Source: JAMLJG01 sp035327585
GTDB taxonomy: Bacteria > Verrucomicrobiota > Kiritimatiellia > CAIVKH01
Direction: 5' to 3'
Length of the DNA stretch: 64,000 bases
NCBI GenBank assembly: GCA_035327585.1
Contig: DAOLDD010000005.1
Location: forward strand, 92,050-156,049
Shown: positions 32,747-40,723 of the stretch, one piece after another
Numbering within the stretch: the first letter of the stretch is position 1
How the letters are laid out: each line of letters opens with the position of its first letter
Notes under the pieces: generated by a model
The model's input: only the letters and a program-made list of their open reading frames with translations
What the model was told of the DNA's origin: nothing
Database searches by the model: none
Program-made: the position numbers and the translations under genes

Positions 32747-32756
32747 GGACACCCCC

Positions 32757-33440
32757 ATGACTGACTGGTTGATTGCATTGCTCGTGGGCGCCGGGATCGG
32801 CGCGTTTGCGGTGTGGCGTGGGCGCGGGAAACGCCCGGCGCCGGCAGCGCAGGTCACCGTGCATTCCTCCATTGAGGAACTGCGCACGATTGGCGAGTTG
32901 TCGGTGTTCAAGGCGCTGACGAAGGAGATCGTCACCGCGCGCGACCACTGGGCGGGTTCGTTCGGCCAGCGCTATCTCGAATGGCTGTTCACCTCGAAGA
33001 AGATGGCGATGATCTTCGCGTTCGACATCGATTTCCGTTTCGACCTGCGCGATCCCGCGTTCCGGATCATCAAAAGCGACGGCGGCGTCCGCCTCGAATT
33101 GCCGCCGCTGCGCTACGACATCCACATCCGCGACATCACGTTCTATGACGAGCAGAAGACCAAGATGATGCCGTGGCTCCTGCCGGACCTGATCAACGCC
33201 GCGTTCGGCTCGGGCTTTAACGAGCAGGATCGCAACAAGCTGAAGGACGAGGCGCGCGCGCAGGCCGAGAAGCTCGCGGCGAACCTCGTCCACCGCCTCA
33301 AACCCGAAGTCCATAGCTCCGCCCGCGAAACGCTGTTGCTGCTCGCCCGCGGCTTCACCGACCAACCGGTGGAGATCGTTTTCGAAGACAAGGTACCCCA
33401 GCAGGCCTCCGTGGAATTCGCCGCCGAGCCACGCCGCTGA
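32757..33440 (+). CDS. DUF4230 domain-containing membrane-anchored protein
   Basis: 227 residues. An N-terminal membrane helix ('WLIALLVGAGIGAFAVW') is followed by the DUF4230 pattern 'SSIEELRTIGELSVFKALTKEIVTA', 'FDIDFRFDLRDPAF' and 'LELPPLRYDIHIRDITFYDEQK'. The last third is a helical region ('DRNKLKDEARAQAEKLAANLVHRL'). Function unknown. Eleven bases after the MmgE/PrpD gene, so the two may share a transcript. Confidence 0.8.
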   Translation: MTDWLIALLVGAGIGAFAVWRGRGKRPAPAAQVTVHSSIEELRTIGELSVFKALTKEIVTARDHWAGSFGQRYLEWLFTSKKMAMIFAFDIDFRFDLRDPAFRIIKSDGGVRLELPPLRYDIHIRDITFYDEQKTKMMPWLLPDLINAAFGSGFNEQDRNKLKDEARAQAEKLAANLVHRLKPEVHSSARETLLLLARGFTDQPVEIVFEDKVPQQASVEFAAEPRR

Positions 33441-33503
33441 CGGTTGTTTATCGCGCTCGTCCACCTGCCAACCGAGGCGTGGCGATACGGACGGAAAGAA
33501 GGA

Positions 33504-33531
33504 TTGACGGAAATCCGTACCGCGGTATGGT
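33504..33531 (+). promoter_or_regulatory. Predicted leaderless promoter of the second PIN toxin-antitoxin pair
   Basis: TTGACG at 33504-33509, 16-base spacer, TATGGT at 33526-33531, six bases to the GTG start at 33538. The overlapping stretch 'ggaaatccgtaccgcggtat' contains a ccgcgg palindrome that might be an operator. Confidence 0.55.
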
Positions 33532-33537
33532 TGCATC

Positions 33538-33807
33538 GTGAAAACGACGATCGATATTCCCGAACCGCTTTATAAACGCGCTAAAATCAAAGCCTTGGAG
33601 CGAGGTGAGACCCTTCGGCAAGTGGTTCTTGCTGCGCTGGCCAATGATTTGGATGCGCCCGGATTGGCTGTGCGGGAGGGAAGTTTTGCGCAACGTCGAA
33701 TCCTGACGCCTGCGTTCGTAGCGCACGAGGCCAAGGGTTCCTATCGGACACAGGCCTGCCAGCCGGACATCACCCGCCTCATTTCCGAGGAACGCGATGA
33801 ACGATAA
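33538..33807 (+). CDS. Antitoxin of PIN toxin pair (ribbon-helix-helix-like)
   Basis: 89 residues. 'MKTTIDIPEPLYKRAKIKALERGETLRQVVLAAL' is a typical short ribbon-helix-helix (Arc/VapB-like) DNA-binding domain. The rest is unstructured-looking, ending in 'TRLISEERDER', probably toxin-binding. It starts with GTG at the predicted first transcribed base and overlaps the toxin by 11 bases. Confidence 0.82.
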   Translation: MKTTIDIPEPLYKRAKIKALERGETLRQVVLAALANDLDAPGLAVREGSFAQRRILTPAFVAHEAKGSYRTQACQPDITRLISEERDER

Positions 33808-34243
33808 GGAGTTGTTTTTCGACACCAGCTATCTGGCCCGGTTGTATGTGGAGGATGCGGGATTTCTGGAAATCCGTCGGCTGACTGACGCCGTGAACAG
33901 GATCGCGCTGGCCTGGCACGCACACACCGAACTCGTATCGGCGCTTCATCGCGCGTACCGGGATTCGCGTTTGGACCGGGATGCCTTTCGCGCCGCGGTT
34001 GATCAATTTGAACAGGATTCCGCTCAGGGACTTTTCCGTTGGATCGTGCCAGAGTCGCACTTGTTGCATCGCATCGAGTCGGTCTATCTGGACGCGCCCG
34101 CGGCCCTCTTTCTGCGCGCCGCGGACGCCCTGCATCTCGCTTGTGCGGAGGCGGGTGGGTTTTCGTCCATCTACTCGAACGACACGCGCCTGCTCTCCGC
34201 CGCGCCGCTTTTCGGACTTGAGGGGCGGAACATCATCCAATAA
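33797..34243 (+). CDS. PIN-domain toxin
   Basis: 148 residues. PIN acidic residues: 'ELFFDTSYLARLYVED' (first Asp), 'HTELVSALHRA' (Glu), 'RAADALHLACAEAGG' and 'IYSNDTRLLSAA' (distal Asp pair). The family is a probable ribonuclease toxin. It overlaps the antitoxin gene by 11 bases. Confidence 0.87.
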   Translation: MNDKELFFDTSYLARLYVEDAGFLEIRRLTDAVNRIALAWHAHTELVSALHRAYRDSRLDRDAFRAAVDQFEQDSAQGLFRWIVPESHLLHRIESVYLDAPAALFLRAADALHLACAEAGGFSSIYSNDTRLLSAAPLFGLEGRNIIQ

Positions 34244-34249
34244 TTCGCG

Positions 34250-34278
34250 TTGAATCGCATTGCGAGCGGGAGCAGTAT
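34250..34278 (+). promoter_or_regulatory. Predicted near-leaderless promoter of the histidine phosphatase
   Basis: TTGAAT at 34250-34255, 17-base spacer, CAGTAT at 34273-34278, seven bases to the ATG at 34286. The -10 match is weak, but the spacing fits the local pattern. Confidence 0.35.
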
Positions 34279-34285
34279 GGCGCGC

Positions 34286-35002
34286 ATGTATCGCGGGCGC
34301 GCACGGCGGCTGGTCCTCCTGCTGGTGGCAGGCGTTCTGGCCCATACGGCAACGGCGCTCGACGTGGTCGTCACCCGGCACGCCGAGACGCTGGCCAATG
34401 TCACGAAGGTCTATTCGTCCTTCAATCAGCGTCATTTCACGGAGGCGGGCGAGAAACAGCTCGCTGCGTTGACGGACATGCTGCGCGAGCACCGGTTCGA
34501 CGCGATCCTGGTCAGCCCCGCCACCCGCGTGCTCCGCACAATCCAGCCCTATTTGGAGGCGACGGGCCAAACCGCGGAAATCTGGCCGGAGCTGGAGGAA
34601 TGTTGCTGGCAACGGAATCGTGAAAGCGAGCGCACGCCGCCGGGCGATCCCATCCTGCTGGAGCCGGAACAGCGTCCGCTCTTCCTGCTGCGCGCCGGGG
34701 CGGCGGAGGTTGCCCCGGGAAACGAATCCTACGTCGAGGGCGTGCGGCGCGCCCGGCAACTGGCGATCGACATTCGCAAACGGTGGGGCGGAACGAATGC
34801 CCGCATTCTCGTGGTCGGCCACTACCATACCGGCGCACGCCTCGTGGAGGCGCTGGTCGACGATCCGCGCGCGGCGAGCCGCCTGCGGATCGATAATGCG
34901 CGCCTGACCCATCTCAAGGAGATGGATGGCCGGTTCACGCTCGTCGGTTTGAACGAGGAACAGCTTCATCTTCAGCCGTCCGTGCCTGCGGAGGAGCCGT
35001 GA
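34286..35002 (+). CDS. Secreted histidine-phosphatase (phosphoglycerate mutase-like) protein
   Basis: 238 residues. A signal peptide ('ARRLVLLLVAGVLAHTATA') precedes the RHG-type motif 'VVVTRHAETLANVTKVY' with the phospho-accepting His, then 'LTDMLREHRFDAILVSPATRVLRTIQPYL' and the second catalytic His in 'RILVVGHYHTGARLVEAL'. It is therefore an exported phosphatase, substrate unknown. I chose the ATG at 34286 because it gives a clean signal peptide and correct promoter spacing. Its stop overlaps the antiporter start. Confidence 0.83.
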   Translation: MYRGRARRLVLLLVAGVLAHTATALDVVVTRHAETLANVTKVYSSFNQRHFTEAGEKQLAALTDMLREHRFDAILVSPATRVLRTIQPYLEATGQTAEIWPELEECCWQRNRESERTPPGDPILLEPEQRPLFLLRAGAAEVAPGNESYVEGVRRARQLAIDIRKRWGGTNARILVVGHYHTGARLVEALVDDPRAASRLRIDNARLTHLKEMDGRFTLVGLNEEQLHLQPSVPAEEP

Positions 35003-36711
35003 AGGGGCGCTCCCCCATTCTCTTTCGCGCGTTGATCGCCGGTGTTGTCCTGCTGGCCGCGACGACCGCCTGGGCATCCGGCGGCGGCGAAGGCGACGGC
35101 TCCGCGCACTTCATTTTCCAAATGGCGTTGATCCTGTCGTTCGCGCATCTGGGTGGCGCACTCGCGCGGCGGCTGCGCCTGCCCAGTGTGGTGGGCGAAT
35201 TATCCGCCGGGCTGCTGATCGGGCCGTACGCGCTGGGCGGCTGGTCCCTGCCGCTGATGGGCGTACCGTTTCCGGTCGACATGTCGCACGCCGGCATGCC
35301 GCTGCCCGCGGAAATCCTGCACCTGTCAACCCTCGCGGCGGTCCTGTTGCTGTTCGTGTCCGGCCTCGAAACGGATGTCGGCATGTTCCTTCGCTACAGC
35401 GGGCCCGGGTTCGCCGTCGGCGTGGCCGGCGTCATCTTCGCCTACGCCTTCGGCGCGGGCGGCGCGTTGATGCTGGGTCTCGCGGATTCGTGGCTGGACC
35501 CGATCGCGCTGTTTTTCGGCGCGGTCTCCACCGCCACCTCCGTCGGCATCACGGCGCGCCTGTTGAGCGAAAAGCGCAAGATGGAGTCGCCGGAAGGCGT
35601 GACGATCCTCGCGGCGGCGGTGCTGGACGACATTTTGTGCTTCGTGCTGCTCGCCGTTGTCGTCGGCATCGTGCAGGCACAAATGCAGGGCGCTGAATTT
35701 GCATGGGGCGCGATCGGGCTGGTCGCGGCGCGCACGGTCGGCTTCTGGATCCTGCTCGCGGGCGGCGGCCTGCTGCTGGGCCGCCGCGTCGCGCGCCTCC
35801 TGAAGGCGCTCGGGTCCCACGAGACGATCGGCTTCGTGACGTTCGGCCTCGCGCTGCTGCTCGCGGGCGTGAGCGAGCGCGCCGGACTCGCGGCGATCAT
35901 CGGCGCCTATACCACGGGCCTCGCCCTGTCGCGCAGCGACCTGGCGGACGTGATCCGCGAAAAGCTGCATGGGCTCTATTCGGCCCTCGTCCCGGTATTC
36001 TTCTGCGTGTCCGGCATGCTGGTGGACGTGGCCTCGCTGCAGGGCGCCGTGGGCGCGGGCCTGATCTTCACGCTGATGGCGGTATTCTCCAAGGTCGGCG
36101 GCTGCGGCCTCGCGGCGTTTCTCTCGGGATTTAACGGGACGGGCTCGCTGCGGATCGGCCTCGGCATGCTGCCGCGCGGCGAGGTGGCGCTGATTGTCGC
36201 GGGCCTCGGCATGGCGCAAGGCGTGCTCACGCCGCAGCTCTACGGCGTGGCGGTGATGATGGCGATCCTGACGACCCTGGTGGCGCCGCCCCTGCTGAAC
36301 CCGCTGCTGACGGAACGTCCCGGCCTGCGCAAGGGCCGGCGCGGCGCGGCGCAAAAACTGGAATCGGTGACGCTGGACCTGCCGCGCGAGGATGTGGTGG
36401 AACTGCTGCTGGAGCGCATCGTCTCCGCGCTGCGCCGCGAGGAATATCTCGTGCAGCCGCTGCCCGGCGAACATATGTTCCGCGCGCGTCAGGATGCGCA
36501 CGTCCTCACCCTTTCGCGGGACGGCACCTGCCTGAAGATCCTGGCGCCGCCCGACCAGGCCGGCTTCGTGCGCTACCTCGTGCTCGAAGAATTGATCGAA
36601 CTGGAGGACATGATCGAGGAGTGCCGCCAGAAGGGGCATCTCTCCGCCGTGCACGAGGACCTCATTCGCGACGCCTTCACACCGGTCCCGGCGGCGGAAC
36701 CCGAAGCCTGA
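34999..36711 (+). CDS. CPA2-family cation/proton antiporter with C-terminal cytoplasmic domain
   Basis: 570 residues. After a cleavable-looking N-terminus there are about a dozen membrane segments. Family motifs include 'HLGGALARRLRLPSVVGELSAGLLIGPYALG', 'LLLFVSGLETDVGMFL', 'GAVSTATSVGITARLLSE' and 'LDDILCFVLLAVVVGI' (the Asp pair region), as in KefB/GerN-type antiporters. From about residue 440 a soluble domain ('ESVTLDLPREDVVELLLERIVSALRRE') resembles a PTS EIIA-like or regulatory domain. GTG start overlapping the phosphatase stop. Confidence 0.9.
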   Translation: MKGRSPILFRALIAGVVLLAATTAWASGGGEGDGSAHFIFQMALILSFAHLGGALARRLRLPSVVGELSAGLLIGPYALGGWSLPLMGVPFPVDMSHAGMPLPAEILHLSTLAAVLLLFVSGLETDVGMFLRYSGPGFAVGVAGVIFAYAFGAGGALMLGLADSWLDPIALFFGAVSTATSVGITARLLSEKRKMESPEGVTILAAAVLDDILCFVLLAVVVGIVQAQMQGAEFAWGAIGLVAARTVGFWILLAGGGLLLGRRVARLLKALGSHETIGFVTFGLALLLAGVSERAGLAAIIGAYTTGLALSRSDLADVIREKLHGLYSALVPVFFCVSGMLVDVASLQGAVGAGLIFTLMAVFSKVGGCGLAAFLSGFNGTGSLRIGLGMLPRGEVALIVAGLGMAQGVLTPQLYGVAVMMAILTTLVAPPLLNPLLTERPGLRKGRRGAAQKLESVTLDLPREDVVELLLERIVSALRREEYLVQPLPGEHMFRARQDAHVLTLSRDGTCLKILAPPDQAGFVRYLVLEELIELEDMIEECRQKGHLSAVHEDLIRDAFTPVPAAEPEA

Positions 36712-36718
36712 GCGCGCC

Positions 36719-37378
36719 TCAATCCGTTTCCGCCGCCGGCGCGTTGCGCTTGCGCCACAGCCAATACCGGAAACTCAACGTGCGCAGGAACTCGAACGGC
36801 GACGACAGCGCGTAGCGCTCGCGATAGGCCTGCAACGCGGCGGGCCACCAGGCGGCGGCGTGTGCGCCGAGGGCGGTGCGGTAGAACCGGGACAGCTCTT
36901 TGCCGACATAGAAGTGGTAGTACGGCGAGCGGAACCGGAACGTCCGTGCGCGACCGAAATCAATGAAGGCGAGTCCGCCGTCCGGACGCCGCAGGAAATT
37001 TTCCCGCGACGGGTCGCCCGTAATGACGCCCCGCTCATGGATCGCCGCCAGCAGGCGCGCCATCTCAAGCGCCTCCCGCCCGCCGACGCGCTTGAGCGGC
37101 TCGCCCGCGAGGAATTCTTTGCGCAGGATGATTTCCCGCCCCTCGTCGCCGTCGCGCCGCCCGTAGCCCAGCGAACGCGGCACGGGCAACCCCGTCAACC
37201 GTTCAAGCGCCGCATGCTCCCAGCGCCAGACAGGGCGCCAGTCGCGCCGGCCCGGGTGGTGAACGAAGCGTTTGGCCACGACGCCGTCCCGCTCCAAATA
37301 GACTTCGCGCAGGGTCCGATAGACCCAGCGCCGCTGCAACAACCGTCCGGACGCGGGCGCCACCCGCGCGTTATCCAT
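36719..37378 (-). CDS. Lipopolysaccharide-kinase (WaaP/Kdo kinase)-like protein
   Basis: 219 residues. It has a minimal kinase fold: 'RKEFLAGEPLKR', 'ALEMARLLAAIHERGVITGDPSRENFL' (catalytic Asp in GDPSRENF in place of HRD-N) and 'LAFIDFGRARTF' (metal-binding IDFG). This is the pattern of WaaP/Kdo-kinase and RIO-like proteins that phosphorylate sugars or small molecules. A long upstream in-frame extension is not homologous, so I start at the ATG at 37378. It converges on the antiporter gene, 7 bases between stops. Confidence 0.75.
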   Translation of the reverse strand: MDNARVAPASGRLLQRRWVYRTLREVYLERDGVVAKRFVHHPGRRDWRPVWRWEHAALERLTGLPVPRSLGYGRRDGDEGREIILRKEFLAGEPLKRVGGREALEMARLLAAIHERGVITGDPSRENFLRRPDGGLAFIDFGRARTFRFRSPYYHFYVGKELSRFYRTALGAHAAAWWPAALQAYRERYALSSPFEFLRTLSFRYWLWRKRNAPAAETD

Positions 37379-37429
37379 GCCCCGGATGGTAGCCGGGCCG
37401 GTGCGCGGGTCAAGGAGCGGGGTGGCCCA

Positions 37430-37488
37430 CCGTTCAGGTGTACGTACACGTGCACGACCCCCGCGGACGTGTACGTGCACGTGAACGG
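37430..37488. repeat. GTACGTGCACGT palindromic element
   Basis: Inverted repeat arms of 21 bases at 37430-37450 and 37468-37488, with two mismatches. Each arm is built of alternating gtac/gtgcac units that are themselves self-complementary. It lies upstream of the fusA promoter in the 271-base gap between the kinase-like gene and fusA. No gene is seen in that gap. Confidence 0.7.
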
Positions 37489-37540
37489 GTACGGCAAACG
37501 GGCGGGATGAACCCCGGGGAATCCGCGGGCCCTTTATTCC

Positions 37541-37569
37541 TTGCGCACACCGCATGCCTCCTGCATATT
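37541..37569 (+). promoter_or_regulatory. Predicted fusA promoter
   Basis: TTGCGC at 37541-37546, 17-base spacer, CATATT at 37564-37569, giving a leader of about 74 bases. The same GCATATT -10 is used upstream of the DUF4914 leader. A short 'gaggtaa' before the ATG is the ribosome site. Confidence 0.45.
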
Positions 37570-37649
37570 GCGCGGCCTTTGCAGCAGTCTGGCGTTGTGT
37601 CGCGGTGGCTCTTGGGAGTCGGCGCGAGCGGCGCAATCCGAGGTAAGTC

Positions 37650-39737
37650 ATGGCACGAGTAATTCCCCTTAAGAATGTCCGCAACATCGGCATCATGGCC
37701 CACATTGATGCCGGCAAAACCACCACGAGCGAGCGCATCCTCTACTACTCCGGCAAGGTGCACAAAATCGGCGAGGTGCACGACGGCGCGACGCAGCTCG
37801 ACTGGATGGTCCAGGAGCGCGAACGCGGCATCACGATCACGTCCGCCGCGACGTCGTTCGTCTGGCGCGACCACCAGGTTTCCCTGATCGACACCCCCGG
37901 CCACGTGGACTTCACCGTCGAAGTCGAACGCTCGCTGCGTGTGCTCGACGGCGCGGTCGCGCTCTATTGCGCGGTCGGCGGCGTGGAGCCCCAGTCCGAA
38001 ACCGTCTGGCGCCAGTCCGAGAAGTACGGCGTGCCGAAGGTCGCGTTCGTCAACAAGATGGACCGCACCGGCGCCGAATTTTTCCGCGTGCTGCAGGAGA
38101 TGGAAGACAACCTCGACGCCAACGCCGTCCCGCTCGTCATCCCGATCGGCGCGGAGGAAAACTTCAAGGGCGTGGTTGACCTTGTGAAGATGAAGGCGAT
38201 CACGTTCGACGAGGCCACGCAGGGCCAGACGATGATCGAGAGTGAAATTCCCGCCGACCTCGTTGAGTCCGCCAACAAGTGGCGCCACAACCTCATTGAA
38301 AAAGCGGCGGAACAGGACGACTCGCTGCTCGAAAAATATCTCGGCGGCAGCGAACTGACGACCGAGGAAATGATGGCGGCGATCCGCAAGGCGACCATCG
38401 CGCGCACGATGGTGCCCGTGTTCTGCGGCTCGTCCTTCAAGAACAAGGGCGTGCAGCTCATCCTGAACGCCGTCGTCGACTACCTCCCCTCCCCGCTCGA
38501 TATCCCGCCGGTCATCTGCGCGCAGGAGAAGGAAGCGAACTCCCGCATGGCGGACGACAACGCGCCCTTCTCGGGCATGGCGTTCAAAATCATGTCCGAC
38601 AAGCACATGGGCAAGCTGACGTACATCCGCATCTACTCGGGTACGCTCAAGCAGGGCGAGGCGATCTACAACATCACGCGCGACCGCACACAGCGCGTCG
38701 GCCGCCTCCTGCGCATGCACGCGAACAAGCAGGAGCCGCTCGAGCAGGCCTACGCGGGCGAGATCATCGCGGTCGTCGGCTTCGGCGACACGAAGACGGG
38801 CGACACCCTCTGCAACGAGGACCATCCCATCCACCTGATGGCGATCACCTTCCCCGCCCCGGTCGTCTCGATCAGCATCAAGCCGGAGAACCAGGCCGCC
38901 AACGAGAAGTTGAGCGAGGCGCTGTACCGGCTGGCCGATGAAGATCCGACCTTCACCGTCGGCTTCGATCCCGAAACCTCGGAGACGATCATCTCGGGCA
39001 TGGGCGAGTTGCACCTGGAAATCATCGTCGACCGCCTCAAGCGCGAATTCGGCGTCGCGGCGACCGTGGGCCGTCCCGAAGTGGCGTATCGCGAGACCTG
39101 CACGGCGACCGTCGAGCAGGAAGGCAAATACATCAAGCAGTCCGGCGGCCGCGGCCAGTACGGCCACTGCCGGATTCGTCTTGAGCCGAACACCAAGGGC
39201 GCGGGCTTCGAGTTCATCAACGAGATCGTCGGCGGCCGCATCCCGCAAAACTTCATTCCTTCCGTCGAAAAGGGCGTCATCAAGGCCATGCATGCCGGCC
39301 CGTACGCGGGTTATCCCGTGGTCGACGTGAAGGTCGCGCTGTATGACGGTTCCTACCACGACGTCGACTCGAGCGACATCGCGTTCCAGGAAGCCGGGCG
39401 CATCGCGTTCAAGGAAGCCTTCCACCGCGCGGCCCCGCAGTTGCTGGAGCCGGTGATGGATGTCGAGGTCGTCACGCCCGAGGAATTCATGGGACCGGTT
39501 ACCGGCAGCGTCGCCCAGCGCCGCGGCCGCATCGAGACCATGGAGCAGAAGGGCAGCCAGAAGATCATCAACGGCTTCGTCCCGCTCTCCGAAATGTTCG
39601 GCTACGCGAACAACCTGCGCACGCTGACCCAGGGCCGCGCGAACTTCAGCATGGAGTTCGAGCACTACGAGGCCGTGCCGTTCACGCTCGCCGAGGAAAT
39701 TCGCAAGAAGCGCCTCGAGCAGAACAAGGTCCGCTAA
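37650..39737 (+). CDS. fusA: Translation elongation factor G
   Basis: 695 residues, full length. The GTPase drives ribosomal translocation. G1 'AHIDAGKTTTSERILYYSG' starts at residue 17, G3 'DTPGHVDFTVEVERSLRVLDGAV', G4 'VNKMDRTGA'. Domain IV has 'GGRGQYGHCRI' and domain V 'PLSEMFGYANNLRTLTQGRANFSMEFEHYE'. It is not in a str operon here (no rpsL, rpsG or tuf nearby), which is common for a second or dispersed fusA copy in this group. Confidence 0.97.
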   Translation: MARVIPLKNVRNIGIMAHIDAGKTTTSERILYYSGKVHKIGEVHDGATQLDWMVQERERGITITSAATSFVWRDHQVSLIDTPGHVDFTVEVERSLRVLDGAVALYCAVGGVEPQSETVWRQSEKYGVPKVAFVNKMDRTGAEFFRVLQEMEDNLDANAVPLVIPIGAEENFKGVVDLVKMKAITFDEATQGQTMIESEIPADLVESANKWRHNLIEKAAEQDDSLLEKYLGGSELTTEEMMAAIRKATIARTMVPVFCGSSFKNKGVQLILNAVVDYLPSPLDIPPVICAQEKEANSRMADDNAPFSGMAFKIMSDKHMGKLTYIRIYSGTLKQGEAIYNITRDRTQRVGRLLRMHANKQEPLEQAYAGEIIAVVGFGDTKTGDTLCNEDHPIHLMAITFPAPVVSISIKPENQAANEKLSEALYRLADEDPTFTVGFDPETSETIISGMGELHLEIIVDRLKREFGVAATVGRPEVAYRETCTATVEQEGKYIKQSGGRGQYGHCRIRLEPNTKGAGFEFINEIVGGRIPQNFIPSVEKGVIKAMHAGPYAGYPVVDVKVALYDGSYHDVDSSDIAFQEAGRIAFKEAFHRAAPQLLEPVMDVEVVTPEEFMGPVTGSVAQRRGRIETMEQKGSQKIINGFVPLSEMFGYANNLRTLTQGRANFSMEFEHYEAVPFTLAEEIRKKRLEQNKVR

Positions 39738-39768
39738 CGCGCGGGCCGCACAGGTGGCGAACGTTCGG

Positions 39769-39800
39769 GAATGGGGCGCGAAAGCGCCCCATTCTCATTT
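39769..39800 (+). terminator. Intrinsic terminator after fusA
   Basis: Perfect 11-bp stem gaatggggcgc / gcgccccattc with a GAAA tetraloop, then TCATTT. It starts 31 bases after the fusA stop. The T-tract is imperfect. Confidence 0.75.
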
Positions 39801-39809
39801 AATCAAAAC

Positions 39810-39838
39810 TTTCAATTCATCCGCGGCGCGGATAAAAT
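39810..39838 (+). promoter_or_regulatory. Predicted leaderless promoter of the zinc-ribbon gene
   Basis: TTTCAA at 39810-39815, 17-base spacer, TAAAAT at 39833-39838 (5 of 6). Six bases later is the ATG at 39845. No ribosome site. Confidence 0.6.
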
Positions 39839-39844
39839 GCGCGC

Positions 39845-40492
39845 ATGGCAAACGATACCGATGCCGAGTTGACGCCCCTCCCGGTCTACATCGCGCTGAT
39901 CGCCGTTGACCAATCCGCCGGGGAGCGCTTCGTCGCCACGGTATGCGGGAAGGGCGAGAGCGAGTTCCTGCTGGATAAGACGCCGCTGCGCATGCAGTTG
40001 CTGGTCTACCGCCCGGATTGCGAGGAGGAATTGCAGCGTCGGCTTGGCGAATGCGACGCGGCCGCCCTCCTGGCCAGTCATATCGACGCCGTTTCCATCG
40101 AGCAATTGCGCGCGGCCTACCGGCTGTTGCCCGGCGAATACGCCTTTCCCGCGGCCATGTTGATCCTGCGTGAACCGGGCAAAATGGAATTCAAGATGAG
40201 CTGTCCCACCTGTGGGCAGAAACTTTGGGTTCGCGACGAGGACAAGGGGCGCAACGGCCGTTGTCCGCACTGCAAGAAATCCTTCGTGCTGCCCGCGCAG
40301 ACGGCCCACCTTAAGGGCGTCCTGATGACGCCGGAAACGGTTCCGCTCATTACGGTGACGGACGGCAACCAGGGCAACTGTCGCGGCCCGATCGGCGCCC
40401 TCGCCGACCGCGCGCGCCAATATGCGCAGGTTCTGAAGAGCGCGACGATGCGCGTGCAGGTTTCCGATTCCAACGGCGAACCCGCGGGGTAG
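39845..40492 (+). CDS. Hypothetical protein with zinc-ribbon
   Basis: 215 residues. The only recognisable element is a CxxC-x17-CxxC zinc ribbon, 'MSCPTCGQKLWVRDEDKG' followed by 'GRCPHCKKSFVL' (residues about 118-145), similar to MJ0042-type fingers. The N-terminal half ('LPVYIALIAVDQSAGERFVATVC...LLDKTPLRMQLLVY') is unknown to me; there is no signal peptide. Function cannot be given. Confidence 0.7.
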   Translation: MANDTDAELTPLPVYIALIAVDQSAGERFVATVCGKGESEFLLDKTPLRMQLLVYRPDCEEELQRRLGECDAAALLASHIDAVSIEQLRAAYRLLPGEYAFPAAMLILREPGKMEFKMSCPTCGQKLWVRDEDKGRNGRCPHCKKSFVLPAQTAHLKGVLMTPETVPLITVTDGNQGNCRGPIGALADRARQYAQVLKSATMRVQVSDSNGEPAG

Positions 40493-40723
40493 CGCGTCCG
40501 CCCTTTTGAAGACGCGCTCCCGGGCGCGGTGGCCGGGGACCGGTAATCAGTGACCAGTAATCAGTGAGCTGTATTCAGACCTGGAATTCGCGGTTGATTC
40601 CGTGCGTTCCGTGAATTCCGCGGTTAATCCTTAATGGCATTACCGCGATTAGCATTGGTCCCGTCCAATTGGTCCGCCCACCGACCGGAATTCGACGGCT
40701 ACAGAGCGTCGGGGATAAACGCC
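40493..40723. other. Intergenic gap with degenerate repeat phrases
   Basis: No gene is seen. It contains tandem 'gtaatcagtgacca' units (about 40540-40570) and an 'attcgcggttgattccgtg' type sequence (about 40583-40635) related to the repeat families at 43812, 45985 and 54235. There is no convincing terminator although the flanking genes converge. Confidence 0.5.
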
